In this document: positions 1 to 8,550 of the stretch, in pieces
How the letters are laid out: every line of letters begins with the position of its first letter
Position numbering within the stretch: the stretch's first letter is position 1
Origin: Flavobacterium sp. CBA20B-1
GTDB taxonomy: Bacteria > Bacteroidota > Bacteroidia > Flavobacteriales > Flavobacteriaceae
Direction: 5' to 3'
Assembly: GCF_028473145.1 (NCBI RefSeq)
Contig: NZ_CP092370.1
Location: 2,728,001-2,792,000, forward strand
DNA length: 64,000 bases
Notes under the pieces: generated by a model
The model's database searches: none
Seen by the model: the letters and a program-made list of their open reading frames with translations, nothing else
What the model was told of the DNA's origin: nothing
Translations under genes and position numbers: made by a program

Positions 1-84
1 CAGCAAGGTGGTGCTCAACAAGCTGAGCCAACACAAGACAGTGGCGATGCTACCCAAGACGTAGATTACGAAGAAGTGAAGTAA
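1..84 (+). CDS. dnaK: DnaK chaperone, C-terminal end only
   Basis: The first 27 codons and a TAA stop encode a Gln/Ala/Asp-rich tail ending in DVDYEEVK. This matches the disordered C-terminal tail of Hsp70 DnaK, where the acidic EEVK-type end is characteristic. The rest of the gene lies upstream of the window. A rho-independent terminator follows 20 bp later, so this is the end of the transcript. It marks ordinary chromosome just outside the proposed island. Confidence 0.8.
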   Translation, partial: QQGGAQQAEPTQDSGDATQDVDYEEVK

Positions 85-104
85 TAGATTTTTTCATAAA
101 TGCG

Positions 105-137
105 AAAAACCTCAGGCTGAAAAGTTTGAGGTTTTTT
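105..137 (+). terminator. Terminator of dnaK
   Basis: An inverted repeat (AACCTCA ... TGAGGTT) with a ~12-nt loop is flanked by an A-run and a T-run. It sits 20 bp after the dnaK stop codon. Confidence 0.8.
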
Positions 138-200
138 GTTTAAAATAACATTAAAAAAATTGTAAACTTTCCTTTTTAGAACAAGTTAAAAGTCTTCCAC

Positions 201-333
201 ACTCAATCGCTCTCCGATATATTGATATAAGCTGGGATATTTTGATATGAAATAAAACAAAAAACCCACAAATCCTTAGAATTTACAGGTTTATTCCTTC
301 AGTTAGTGCAAGTGTTGTCGGGGTGGCAGGATT
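201..333. repeat. Left flanking direct repeat (attL-like, tRNA 3'-end remnant)
   Basis: This segment is an imperfect copy of 63746-63879. Shared stretches include ATTTTGATATGAAATAAAA, AAATCCTTAGAATTT and GTTGTCGGGGTGGCAGGATT. It contains the diverged terminator-like hairpin and stops inside the T-arm of a minus-strand tRNA-like 3' end, after which the tRNA similarity is lost. Duplication of a tRNA 3' end at both borders is the usual footprint of tyrosine-recombinase integration, and an integrase lies beside the other copy. The att role is inferred. Confidence 0.65.
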
Positions 334-613
334 TTACTCCCTACCCACAAATATCTTTATGTCAACCTATTATACTTCTTTATAAAGAACTGTTCACTTA
401 ATCACTCACATTCGATTTGTGATTGAATGATGCAAATTTAGTGATTTTAGTTGGTTGTTCAATTATGTTTTGGTGGATTTTTTGATTTATATTTATTACA
501 TTATATCTTGTCTTTATTAAAAGACATTATATTTAGATTGAAGGGAGATAAATATACGTTTTTTTTTTTAGGAAACCTTAAGTATAGTTACATAATTCAT
601 AAGGCAAAATACA
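334..613. other. Intergenic, no gene seen
   Basis: AT-rich sequence downstream of the vsr stop and next to the left repeat. A short inverted repeat (AATCAC ... GTGATT, about 398-425) and a T-run near 560 are visible. I see no convincing coding sequence. Confidence 0.5.
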
Positions 614-1024
614 TTATTTTTTAATTTCATTTATTATTCTGTCAACACATTCCTGAAGATTATTTTTAACTTCCTTACTCCAGAACCTGAATACTTCCCA
701 ACCATTATAAGTAAGAAATTCGTTTACTTCTTTATCCCGTTCTATATTTCTTCCTATTTTTTTGTGCCAGAATTCCTGATTGGATTTTATTCTGAATTTC
801 TCTGTTTCCCAATCTTTGCCGTGAAAAAATTCGCTATCGACAAAAACTGCAATTTTGTGTTTTTTGAAGACTAAATCAGGTTTGCCGAAAACTGTTTTGT
901 CATTTTTACGATACCTGTACCCTGAATGCCATAGTGCTTTTGCTAAGCGGATTTCATCCTTAGTTCCTGTCGCTTTGATAGCCCGCATATTTTTTGAGCG
1001 CTGTTCAGGTGTATGGACATCCAT
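614..1024 (-). CDS. vsr: Very short patch repair (Vsr)-family endonuclease
   Basis: The 136-residue protein has the Vsr order of motifs: an N-terminal HTPEQRSKNM segment, then GKPDLVF with the probable metal-binding Asp, then a FFHG motif with the catalytic-type His, then a C-terminal WEVFRFW strand. Length is normal for the family. Vsr enzymes nick T:G mismatches produced by deamination of 5-methylcytosine and normally accompany a C5 methyltransferase. Here it is the last gene of a five-gene operon, 8 bp after the response-regulator gene. VDS replaces the more usual VDG before the FFHG. In such loci the Vsr-like protein could act as the restriction nuclease instead of a repair enzyme; that is an inference. 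Confidence 0.85.
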   Translation of the reverse strand: MDVHTPEQRSKNMRAIKATGTKDEIRLAKALWHSGYRYRKNDKTVFGKPDLVFKKHKIAVFVDSEFFHGKDWETEKFRIKSNQEFWHKKIGRNIERDKEVNEFLTYNGWEVFRFWSKEVKNNLQECVDRIINEIKK

Positions 1025-1032
1025 AAATAAAT

Positions 1033-2118
1033 TTATTTTAATAAAGTATCATATATTTCATCAACATTAAAATCAGGAGAGCCTTGTCTTGAATAATAAA
1101 ATGAAAATCGGGAGACGATATCTTTTGTGAAACTATTATTTACAGAAGTAAGTCTGGTAAATCGATTAGTAATATCATTTTTATTTACTGATTTTAATAA
1201 CTGAAAATCAATCAGACCGGCAGAGAGATCTTTATACTCAGGTAAAAAATGATACTTAGGGATATTATTCTTAATCAGGTTTTTTAATTTGCCGGATGCA
1301 TTATTTCTTTTGTCTTTTCCAAGTTCATTATTATTAATTATCGCCTTTAGTTCTGATATCTGTCCGTTTCTCTTATCTTCTACTTCGACCAATAATACAT
1401 TTTCAGTTTTTCCCTCATGAGCTAAATCACAGGAAGGAGTTAAAACAATATATCTCTTTTGCGAGTCATTTTCAAGCAATATATCTCCGGTGAATAGTTT
1501 CGTTTTTATTGGTGGGGTGATATATATTTCTGCCGGATGGTAATCTTCGAAATCAGATTCTGTTGTCAATTCCAAATATTCCTGAATATGAAGTAAAATA
1601 TATCTTTCTAAAATTTTTTGCTTCTGCTCTGGTGTTCTTGACTGGTCATTAATCCAGATATCCATTGAAGCAGATAAATGATCCCAGAAAATCTTATTCA
1701 GGTATTCATCTATTTTGCCTTTTCTTCCTAAAATATGAGTGATACCTGTATTATAAACTTCAATTATCTCAGAAAGGACATCCTGAAAATTTCCATCTCT
1801 TGAACGCTTCTTAAAAAGGAAATTTTCTTCTTTATCAATCTGAGCGATACTTCCGGAAACAATAAATAATGGAAATCTTAGTTTGTCAATGATTTCATCA
1901 ATTAACTCCAGTCCTTCCAGATCAACCGTATTGGAGGAAAGCCTTAAATCCACTATAGCAGCGTCATATTCAGAACTTAATAGAGCCTTTTTAGCTTCAT
2001 CAAGACTATTTAAAGGAATAGGGATAATTTCTGTGCCATTCTGTTTATTGAATGATTCAATTACATCAATATAAAGCTGTATTTGTGTTGCTTCATCCTC
2101 TACTATCAATAATCTCAT
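1033..2118 (-). CDS. Response regulator with a non-DNA-binding C-terminal domain
   Basis: Residues 1-~125 form a receiver domain: acidic pocket E7-D8-E9, probable phospho-acceptor D57 in AAIVDLRL, Ser in FIVSGS, and basic residues near 103-106. The remaining ~235 residues do not resemble HTH, LytTR or other known output domains. They include a segment LTPSCDLAHEG that could hold a metal or nucleotide. The gene begins 3 bp after the histidine-kinase stop, so the two are almost certainly a cognate pair. Placement between a methyltransferase/kinase pair and a Vsr nuclease suggests that phosphorylation controls the nuclease or methylase (inference). Function of the C-terminal part is unknown. Confidence 0.75.
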   Translation of the reverse strand: MRLLIVEDEATQIQLYIDVIESFNKQNGTEIIPIPLNSLDEAKKALLSSEYDAAIVDLRLSSNTVDLEGLELIDEIIDKLRFPLFIVSGSIAQIDKEENFLFKKRSRDGNFQDVLSEIIEVYNTGITHILGRKGKIDEYLNKIFWDHLSASMDIWINDQSRTPEQKQKILERYILLHIQEYLELTTESDFEDYHPAEIYITPPIKTKLFTGDILLENDSQKRYIVLTPSCDLAHEGKTENVLLVEVEDKRNGQISELKAIINNNELGKDKRNNASGKLKNLIKNNIPKYHFLPEYKDLSAGLIDFQLLKSVNKNDITNRFTRLTSVNNSFTKDIVSRFSFYYSRQGSPDFNVDEIYDTLLK

Positions 2119-2121
2119 AAT

Positions 2122-4356
2122 CTATTGTATTTTTACTTCAATTTTGAAAAAAGCACCATCTTCTGAATAAATAGCTTTCAGGTCGCCATCATTTCTGTCA
2201 ATTGCTTCTCCTGCAATGGCCAGACCAAGCCCTGTTCCGCCTCCTGTTTTATTACTGAATTCGGGTTCGAAAATGACTTCATTCTCAATCAAATGTTTTT
2301 CTATACCAGGACCTGAATCTCGGTATTCAATTATAATCAATTCATCTTCTTCATAAACCTTAAGACTAATCTGTTTTGGCTTATCTGTGTTGGATTGTAA
2401 CCAGAAAATACTGTTATCAACAAGATTGGTAAGAACGATGTAAAAGTCTTCTTTCCACCCATAAACTGTCTGATTAATATCACAGTCAATTTTTACTTCG
2501 ATCTGTTGATTTGCTAATTCCAGCTGAAAAACATCTATGACATTATTAATGACATCACGTAAATTGAAATCTTTTTTCCTGTCACGTTTTTTTGCAGATA
2601 GCGGATCCAGTTTACCAAAGAGTTTGACAAATATTTCTCCCTGCTCTTCTATAACAGACAATCTATGAATAATTTTATCTAAAAGTTCCTGACTGAAATT
2701 TTCTTCCAATTCCTTTGACCAATCATAAATCAGCGGAATCTGGTTTTTAAAATATCCAAGTGGTTTTCTGCCTTCATGTAGAACGACATTAACAATTTTC
2801 CCGACAGTAGCCTGTCCCTGATACAAGGCAATAACCTGCTTTAATTCATCTGCAATTTTGTTACTTTTCTCTTCTTTCTCAGAGATAAGTTTATTGATTT
2901 TTTCCCTTTTGGATTTCTCGATACCTAAAACATCAAGTTCTTTATCGATCTTCTCCTGAAGATCTTTAAAATTATAGAGTGCCTTTATTTTTTCATTGAT
3001 GTCTCTGTTACTTCTTCCAAGTCCTACATTTTGTCTGTAAGCAAACCTTCTGTTTTCAAGCTCTTTTAAAACCTGTTTTGCAACTTCACGCAGGCCAAAG
3101 TATTCTGCATTTTCCTTTAACCCATCCCTTGCAGACTTTTCAACTAATCCGGATGAATCTTCTGATTGGATATGAATAAACCCGATTACCTGATCGCAAC
3201 CAACTCTTAATGAAGGATTCTGAACCCTTTCATTATCCAGGTATAGCCAGTCAAACCCTGCATCTCCTAAAGGTCTTATTCTGAATCCATTGCGATAAAC
3301 TCCAACACCATTAAATGTATCCAGGATAATCCGCGCTTCTCTTCTACCTACATACTCACCCGTCACAGGGTCTTTTAATCCTCTTTCTATTAATCCGTCT
3401 ATAGAAGCAGGGTCTCTGTCAAATACTCTGAAATCTATCTTTAGTTCTCCACAATAGCTTTGCTTATCTTCGTTACTGTCATGGTTCAGTAATATTTTAA
3501 AGTCTTTTAATTCTTCAACAGGAGCCCCTTTAATCCTGTTGTTCTCAAATTTCAGGCTGGCAACACCATCCTCAGAAACAGTTCCTGAAATTCTATAATC
3601 AAATAACTCGAACAGAGGATAAGGCTCTATGTCTTCTTTAACATTGGAATATCCTTCGAAAGGAAAATCTCCCAATTCAAGAGTTATTTTAAATTTATCC
3701 TTATCTTCCTTTTCTAGTTCTTCATCAACCGGATGAATAAGTTTTTTTAGTTCAGATTTTAGGTTTCTTAACTGTTTGGCATCCCACTCATTTAAATGGT
3801 TTTCATCGCCTACAATTATAATTTCAGTTCCACTGGGTCTGTCTGTCCTGAAATTTTCGATCAGAACATCAACATCATTGAGATATTTAGCATCTTCAAA
3901 GTGTTTCCAGATAAGGTATAATGTTGTCAAATCTCCTGATTCATCAACAGTCTGTAAAACAAGATCGTCCCCAATCATAGATGCAGAATATCTTCCGATT
4001 CCCTTTTTTCCCTGCATTATTCTTTTTTTCGGACTTAGTTTTCTGTGTAATTTATCATCAGTTGAGGGAACCATCCATTTATCTGTAACTGTTTCAAAGG
4101 ACATTCCGTGTCCTTCGTCTTTTATGATTACTCTAATTCCTTTTATGATTTTTTCTTTATCCTCCTCAATAATCTTTTTTTCAAAAGGTAACAGAGAAAC
4201 TTTACATAAAGGAGAGTCCGCATCATAAGAATTTTTAACTAACTCAACAATTGCAGCATACTTATCTTTTATAAGATCTCTTCCGATTGTAATAATGTGT
4301 CTTCCGGCAGGTCTTATTTTATATAAACCGTCTTTAATTTTTAACTCTTCACTCAT
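2122..4356 (-). CDS. Dual-GHKL ATPase: MORC/Hsp90-like N-terminus fused to a histidine kinase
   Basis: The 744-residue protein has two Bergerat-fold ATPase sites. The first has its N-box at E38-N42-D45 (VELVKNSYDAD), a DEGHGM motif at 80-85 and GKKGIG at 116-121, the pattern of Hsp90/MutL/MORC ATPases. A long middle region and coiled coil (~460-515) lead to a dimerization helix with the candidate phospho-acceptor H527 (LHEGRKPLG). A classical kinase site follows: N644-N648, DSGPG 680-684, GGGTGLGLA 705-713. No membrane segment is visible, so it is cytosolic. It overlaps the methyltransferase by 4 bp. GHKL ATPases are known partners of some predicted restriction-modification systems; one polypeptide with both an Hsp90-like module and a histidine kinase is unusual. 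Confidence 0.8.
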   Translation of the reverse strand: MSEELKIKDGLYKIRPAGRHIITIGRDLIKDKYAAIVELVKNSYDADSPLCKVSLLPFEKKIIEEDKEKIIKGIRVIIKDEGHGMSFETVTDKWMVPSTDDKLHRKLSPKKRIMQGKKGIGRYSASMIGDDLVLQTVDESGDLTTLYLIWKHFEDAKYLNDVDVLIENFRTDRPSGTEIIIVGDENHLNEWDAKQLRNLKSELKKLIHPVDEELEKEDKDKFKITLELGDFPFEGYSNVKEDIEPYPLFELFDYRISGTVSEDGVASLKFENNRIKGAPVEELKDFKILLNHDSNEDKQSYCGELKIDFRVFDRDPASIDGLIERGLKDPVTGEYVGRREARIILDTFNGVGVYRNGFRIRPLGDAGFDWLYLDNERVQNPSLRVGCDQVIGFIHIQSEDSSGLVEKSARDGLKENAEYFGLREVAKQVLKELENRRFAYRQNVGLGRSNRDINEKIKALYNFKDLQEKIDKELDVLGIEKSKREKINKLISEKEEKSNKIADELKQVIALYQGQATVGKIVNVVLHEGRKPLGYFKNQIPLIYDWSKELEENFSQELLDKIIHRLSVIEEQGEIFVKLFGKLDPLSAKKRDRKKDFNLRDVINNVIDVFQLELANQQIEVKIDCDINQTVYGWKEDFYIVLTNLVDNSIFWLQSNTDKPKQISLKVYEEDELIIIEYRDSGPGIEKHLIENEVIFEPEFSNKTGGGTGLGLAIAGEAIDRNDGDLKAIYSEDGAFFKIEVKIQ

Positions 4357-5573
4357 AATAATTCTTTCATTTTTTTAGCAATAGCATAAGCCATTAGTGG
4401 TGGTACTGCATTACCAATTTGTTTAAATGCTGCTGAGCGAGAACCCTCAAAATAAAAATCATCCGGAAATGACTGTAATCTGGCGGCTTCCCTTACCGAA
4501 ATAGAGCGACATTGCTCTTCATCCGGATGTATGTAATAATGACCATCTTTTGCAATATGTGCCACCACAGTATGTGAAACCCCTGTACCATTAACTACCT
4601 TAAATCTATCAATAAATGAAGATTCATTTTTATGTGTTTTAAGTTCTTCTGGTAAGTCAGGATATTTTAATCTTATCTTTTCATTATTCCATTTTTGAAT
4701 AGCTGTTTTGTATATTGCCAGATCCCTCTCATTATGACGGCGTGAAATATGCTGTGTTACAAAATCAATTCCGTTTCTTAATTCAAACTTTTCAAGATAA
4801 TTATTCTTTAACTTCATGTAATTTATATACTGATAACCTTCACCAGGTTTTAATTCTGGTAAGTCCTCAAAAGCTTCATTAACAGTATATTTTTTCTTTA
4901 CTTTATCAAAATCCGGAAAACCAAAATCCGATTCTTTTTTCCAGCCAACAATAATGATTCTTTTTCTTGCCTGAACCACTCCATAATCTGAAGCATTCAG
5001 CATTTCGTAATATACTTCGTACCCTAACTTTCTGAAATACGCTTTTAAATTTTTAAAGTGTTGCCCTTTATTTGCACTTAAAATTCCCGGAACATTTTCA
5101 AAAACAAACGCTTTAGGACTAAATTCCTTTAAAAACCTGCCATACTGTATATATAGTCTATTTCTAGGATCATTTTCTATATTTTCCTGAAATCGACCTA
5201 AAAGAGAATATGCCTGACAGGGAGGACCTCCAATTATTAAATCAATATTCTGTTTTTGTTCATTAATTTTTCTGAAAATGTCTTTTATAGAATTATCATC
5301 TATCTCAACATTTATAACAGAATTCAGAATTTCATCAGGTATATTTTTGTAAAATTCATCCCTGCCTATTTCCTTTTTTATATAACTATAATATACATCT
5401 AATTTTTTTTCTGATTTGAGATAATGATATGCAGCTCTTGTTTTTATTGTAAAACAGGCTTCTACATTCATCTCGATGTGAGCAACAGGATTGAATCCGG
5501 CTTTAGTGAAGCCCTCGGACATCCCGGATGCCCCCGCAAATAAATCTATGAAATTTATCTTTTCCATATTCAA
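4353..5573 (-). CDS. dcm: DNA (cytosine-5) methyltransferase
   Basis: This 406-residue protein shows all conserved C5-methyltransferase motifs: motif I DLFAGASGM (10-18), motif IV GGPPCQAYS with the nucleophile C119, motif VI ENVP (159-162), motif VIII QARKR (201-205), motif IX SVREAARLQSFP and motif X QIGNAVPP near the end. The variable target-recognition region lies between VIII and IX. The recognition sequence cannot be read from the gene. It overlaps both neighbours by 4 bp (XRE upstream, kinase downstream), which indicates translational coupling. ATG codons at residues 1 and 3 are both possible starts. Confidence 0.93.
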   Translation of the reverse strand: MNMEKINFIDLFAGASGMSEGFTKAGFNPVAHIEMNVEACFTIKTRAAYHYLKSEKKLDVYYSYIKKEIGRDEFYKNIPDEILNSVINVEIDDNSIKDIFRKINEQKQNIDLIIGGPPCQAYSLLGRFQENIENDPRNRLYIQYGRFLKEFSPKAFVFENVPGILSANKGQHFKNLKAYFRKLGYEVYYEMLNASDYGVVQARKRIIIVGWKKESDFGFPDFDKVKKKYTVNEAFEDLPELKPGEGYQYINYMKLKNNYLEKFELRNGIDFVTQHISRRHNERDLAIYKTAIQKWNNEKIRLKYPDLPEELKTHKNESSFIDRFKVVNGTGVSHTVVAHIAKDGHYYIHPDEEQCRSISVREAARLQSFPDDFYFEGSRSAAFKQIGNAVPPLMAYAIAKKMKELL

Positions 5574-5785
5574 TTTTTCAACTTAAGATGTCCGTATAAT
5601 TTTGCTAAAATCTCTGATGCAGGTGTATCTAATGCTAAAGAAATCAGATATAATTCTTCTGCTTTTATTTTGCTTTTATCATTTCTACTCAGCTCACTTA
5701 ACCGAGAGGAACTAATTCCGGTTTTCCTCGCTATCTCAGATTTATTAATTGACTTCTGTTTAAAATATTTGCCTAATTCGGTCAT
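5570..5785 (-). CDS. XRE-family (controller-type) transcription regulator
   Basis: A 71-residue helix-turn-helix protein: SINKSEIARKTGISSSRLSE is the HTH core. I chose the ATG at 5785. A longer frame would begin with TTG at 5809, but that codon overlaps the probable -7 promoter element. The gene heads the minus-strand operon and overlaps the methyltransferase by 4 bp. Small XRE proteins in this position (C proteins) commonly delay restriction until methylation is established. The palindromes just upstream (5823-5899) are plausible operators. Confidence 0.85.
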   Translation of the reverse strand: MTELGKYFKQKSINKSEIARKTGISSSRLSELSRNDKSKIKAEELYLISLALDTPASEILAKLYGHLKLKN

Positions 5786-5806
5786 CAAAACTTGATTTAG
5801 TTGCCT

Positions 5807-5899
5807 CAAATGTACTTTATTATTTTTAGATTTTCTAAAAAAATATATCTAAAATCCAGAAATATTTATAGAAAAAAATCTTATTATATTTTTCTATAA
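5807..5899 (-). promoter_or_regulatory. Promoter and palindromic operators of the XRE/methyltransferase operon
   Basis: On the minus strand TACATTTG (5814-5807) fits the Bacteroidota -7 consensus TAnnTTTG, ~22 nt ahead of the chosen ATG. Directly upstream is a perfect palindrome, TTTTTAGA-TTT-TCTAAAAA (5823-5841), covering the -33 region. A related TCTAAAA half site lies at 5848-5854, and a second inverted repeat has arms TTATAGAAAAA (5866-5876) and TTTTTCTATAA (5889-5899). The arrangement fits autoregulation by the XRE protein (inference). Confidence 0.6.
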
Positions 5900-5944
5900 T
5901 GATAAAAGTTCAGTTGTATATGTAATGGCACAATACGTCCCCCT

Positions 5945-6312
5945 AAAACACTATAATTTTCCCTCTCTCACCCTCCACTCATTAAAGAGTTTTGATTGGA
6001 ATTGAGAAACAGTGCAAAAAAAACACTTATCCCAACCTATATTTTTGCACCTTTTCTAAGTTTTAGTTAATGAAAGAAATTATCTAAAAAAACAACAAAA
6101 ACACAGCAAAGATAAGGCGGACAGCCACCGTGCCACCCGACCAAAAGCTTACGGCATAGTGACAAAATAAATACATAGCTTGGTAAAGCTATGTATTTAT
6201 TTTGTCACCCTTCGGGGCTTATTTCGTTTTCTTCTGGTTTTTCCGCCTGTCCATCTTGATGGAATAGTTTTCTTTTTTTCTTTTGAAAACAATTTTAAAA
6301 GAAGATGAGGAG
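5945..6312. repeat. Long direct repeat, copy A, with a perfect 23-bp hairpin
   Basis: This block is homologous to 11815-12189, with an estimated four in five bases identical by eye. Its centre is a perfect inverted repeat with 23-bp arms (6159-6181 and 6186-6208) and a GGTA loop, followed by CCCTTCGG. Copy B lies near the mobilization genes, so the element may belong to a mobilization region. The two copies bracket the 6.4-11.7 kb module. No gene is seen inside. Confidence 0.8.
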
Positions 6313-6394
6313 TTACTAAGTACCTATTTCATTTAGAGTATCATATAAATATAAAGTTTTATTGTAAATTTGTTACACATTACTACAATTTTGG

Positions 6395-7807
6395 ATGCAA
6401 AGAAAAATAAAAGATGATATTTATTTTTTGAGTAAAGTAAATAAAATTTTACAAAAATACTCAAAGACAAATGATTTATCTGAATTAAAGGTTTCATTTA
6501 GAGATATTGATTTTCAATTTAAAAATTCGATTCAGCTTATCGAATCGGGCTTGGAATTATTTTTCTTTAACTGCTCTTTGTCTGGAGAAAGAATTGACTT
6601 TACGATTAATGAAATTTCTGGAAAATCTAATAGTATTGAGTTCAGAAATTGTGAAATTAGTTCTGATTTTTTTATAAAAGATTCTAAACTTCAATATTTG
6701 GTATTTAACAATGTAGAAATAGCGTCATCACACTTTCACGTATCATCTAATGATATATATAGTTTTTCAATTGTTGGAAATCCAGAGAGTTTGAATAAAA
6801 TAAATACACTAATCCTAAATCAGAATGAAAAGATAGATTATATTGATTTTCGACTGAATCAATTTGAAATGCTTTACATCAATAATAATAATTTTTACAA
6901 AGGATTTACTCTTAATGCGAACAATATTGAAAGATTACAGATTGAAAAATGTACATTTAAAAGAGACTTTGAATTTTGGAAAAATACACTTGGAGATTTT
7001 TCTTTAGTTAAAAAATCTTCAATAGGAGAAGTTAAGGCAAAACAATCTAATTTTGGAGTAGAAACGGAGTTTAGAGATGTTGATTTTATAGAAAGAGTTG
7101 ATTTTACAGAATTACAATCGGAGAAAACAACGTTAAAGTTTAAGAATTGTACTTTTCAAAAAAACACATATTTCGACAATTCGACAGTTTTAAAAATAGA
7201 ATTTAGTTCAGTTGTATTTCAAGGAATAACATCTTTTCAATCATTAAATTGTTTATACTTAATCAAGTTTACAACCTCTTATTTTGAAAAGGTTGGTTTC
7301 TTTGAGGGAATGAAATTGGGTAGTAAAAACTCAATTGACATGAATACTATAAGAACTATCAAAGGTCAATTATTAAGGTCGGAAAGTAAGATAGACTATT
7401 TGAAGTATAATGCGTTAGAGCAAAGGAAACATTTTCAAAAACTTAAAATAAAGGATTCGGATTTCTATATTTTAATGCTTAACAGTAAATCGAATGATTT
7501 TGGAAGAAATTGGTTCAAGGGTGTAAAATTCACATTCAAAGTAAGTGTCTTTTTCTTCTTAATGATGATTATGGTTAATTCTTTTGTTTCCTCAAAATAT
7601 CCATTAAAATTTAACCTAAATGAATCTTTTGTCGATACATCTACAGTTCTGTCTGAATATTTGAAATTCACTTTTTCTTTAGGGTTTGGAAGTGAAGCAT
7701 TTCAAAGTAATGGGTATTTGTATCTTATTTTTATTATAGCAAAAATTTTTATTGGCTATGGTATTTATCAAACAATAACAGCTTTTAGAAAATATGGAAA
7801 AATATGA
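6395..7807 (+). CDS. Pentapeptide-like beta-helix protein with a two-TM, channel-like C-terminus
   Basis: The first ~320 of 470 residues are a solenoid-like run of short strands with recurring F-x-N-C / F-x-x-x-x-F patterns (FRNCEISSDFFI, FKNCTFQKNTYF, FREVDF-like units), as in degenerate pentapeptide-repeat proteins. Two hydrophobic segments follow at ~383-399 and ~441-462. Between them lies FTFSLGFGS, which recalls the pore helix and G-F/Y-G filter of two-TM ion channels. It starts a plus-strand operon and overlaps the next gene by 4 bp (ATGA). The SMC-like ATPase and HNH nuclease downstream suggest a defence locus, where this could be a membrane effector. Family assignment is tentative and the channel role is inferred. 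Confidence 0.6.
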   Translation: MQRKIKDDIYFLSKVNKILQKYSKTNDLSELKVSFRDIDFQFKNSIQLIESGLELFFFNCSLSGERIDFTINEISGKSNSIEFRNCEISSDFFIKDSKLQYLVFNNVEIASSHFHVSSNDIYSFSIVGNPESLNKINTLILNQNEKIDYIDFRLNQFEMLYINNNNFYKGFTLNANNIERLQIEKCTFKRDFEFWKNTLGDFSLVKKSSIGEVKAKQSNFGVETEFRDVDFIERVDFTELQSEKTTLKFKNCTFQKNTYFDNSTVLKIEFSSVVFQGITSFQSLNCLYLIKFTTSYFEKVGFFEGMKLGSKNSIDMNTIRTIKGQLLRSESKIDYLKYNALEQRKHFQKLKIKDSDFYILMLNSKSNDFGRNWFKGVKFTFKVSVFFFLMMIMVNSFVSSKYPLKFNLNESFVDTSTVLSEYLKFTFSLGFGSEAFQSNGYLYLIFIIAKIFIGYGIYQTITAFRKYGKI

Positions 7808-8547
7808 GAGGAATGAGCAATGAGAATTTGATTGTCAAGCTATTTGAGATAGATAAGCAAGCCGAATACTTTTTCAAGAATTTTCGATTTGACAATGGAG
7901 ATGAATTACCTTTAAATTATCAGGAAAAATATACTTTGAATGCAAGTATCTTAAACTCCATAAAGTTGATACAGACCAATCCTATTCTTAAATCCAAATT
8001 ATTGAAAAATAAAGCAACAGGGTTTTGGAAGAAAATTTCCATTCAAGTAAATTTAGCTAAAAACGGTCTGAATCATAATTTACCCTCAAATGAAAGGCGT
8101 ATTAAAGGGAGTTATATAAGTTATCTTGAACAAGGCTATAATTCTTTAATAAGCAAAAGATTCGGAAGTCAAAACAGTAGAAAGGTTGATGAGAAAGTAT
8201 TAAAGTTACTTGAAGACATTGTTAAGCAATTCAAGAGTGATAGTCCTACATTAATAAAACTAAAATTGGACTCCTTTTTAGAGGGGAATATACAGGTAAT
8301 AGATGCTGAGAGTGGAGGTTTATATAATAATGAGGATTTTAAAGGTTTGAATATTAGTACTGGTGCTATTAAAAACAATCATCTTTCAGAAAAAGAAATA
8401 CAACAATATGATTCGTATCAATTACTAAAAAAAGAGATGTATTTATCAAATAACTTTTATGATTGTTTTTCTAAATTAGACATAGAAATAAGAATAAAGT
8501 TACTTGAACAATTTTTATCCCTTGTTGATTTAGTAAAAAAGAAATAA
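7804..8547 (+). CDS. Protein of unknown function in the Septu-like operon
   Basis: The 247-residue protein is Lys/Asn/Leu-rich and predicted mainly helical from its composition. It has no signal peptide, membrane segment or catalytic motif that I recognize. It overlaps the upstream gene by 4 bp and ends 3 bp before the ATPase gene, so it is part of the same transcript and probably of the same complex. ATG codons at residues 1 and 4 could both start translation. It may be an adaptor between the membrane protein and the ATPase (inference). Confidence 0.6.
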   Translation: MRGMSNENLIVKLFEIDKQAEYFFKNFRFDNGDELPLNYQEKYTLNASILNSIKLIQTNPILKSKLLKNKATGFWKKISIQVNLAKNGLNHNLPSNERRIKGSYISYLEQGYNSLISKRFGSQNSRKVDEKVLKLLEDIVKQFKSDSPTLIKLKLDSFLEGNIQVIDAESGGLYNNEDFKGLNISTGAIKNNHLSEKEIQQYDSYQLLKKEMYLSNNFYDCFSKLDIEIRIKLLEQFLSLVDLVKKK

Positions 8548-8550
8548 ACT

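Noticed and set aside
5570..5809. 79-residue version of the XRE protein starting at TTG
   Set aside because: The TTG lies within the TACATTTG promoter element; the ATG at 5785 fits better.
6159..6208. Long hairpin considered as a CRISPR repeat or IS end
   Set aside because: There are only two copies, 5.9 kb apart, no spacer array, and no transposase or target-site duplication.
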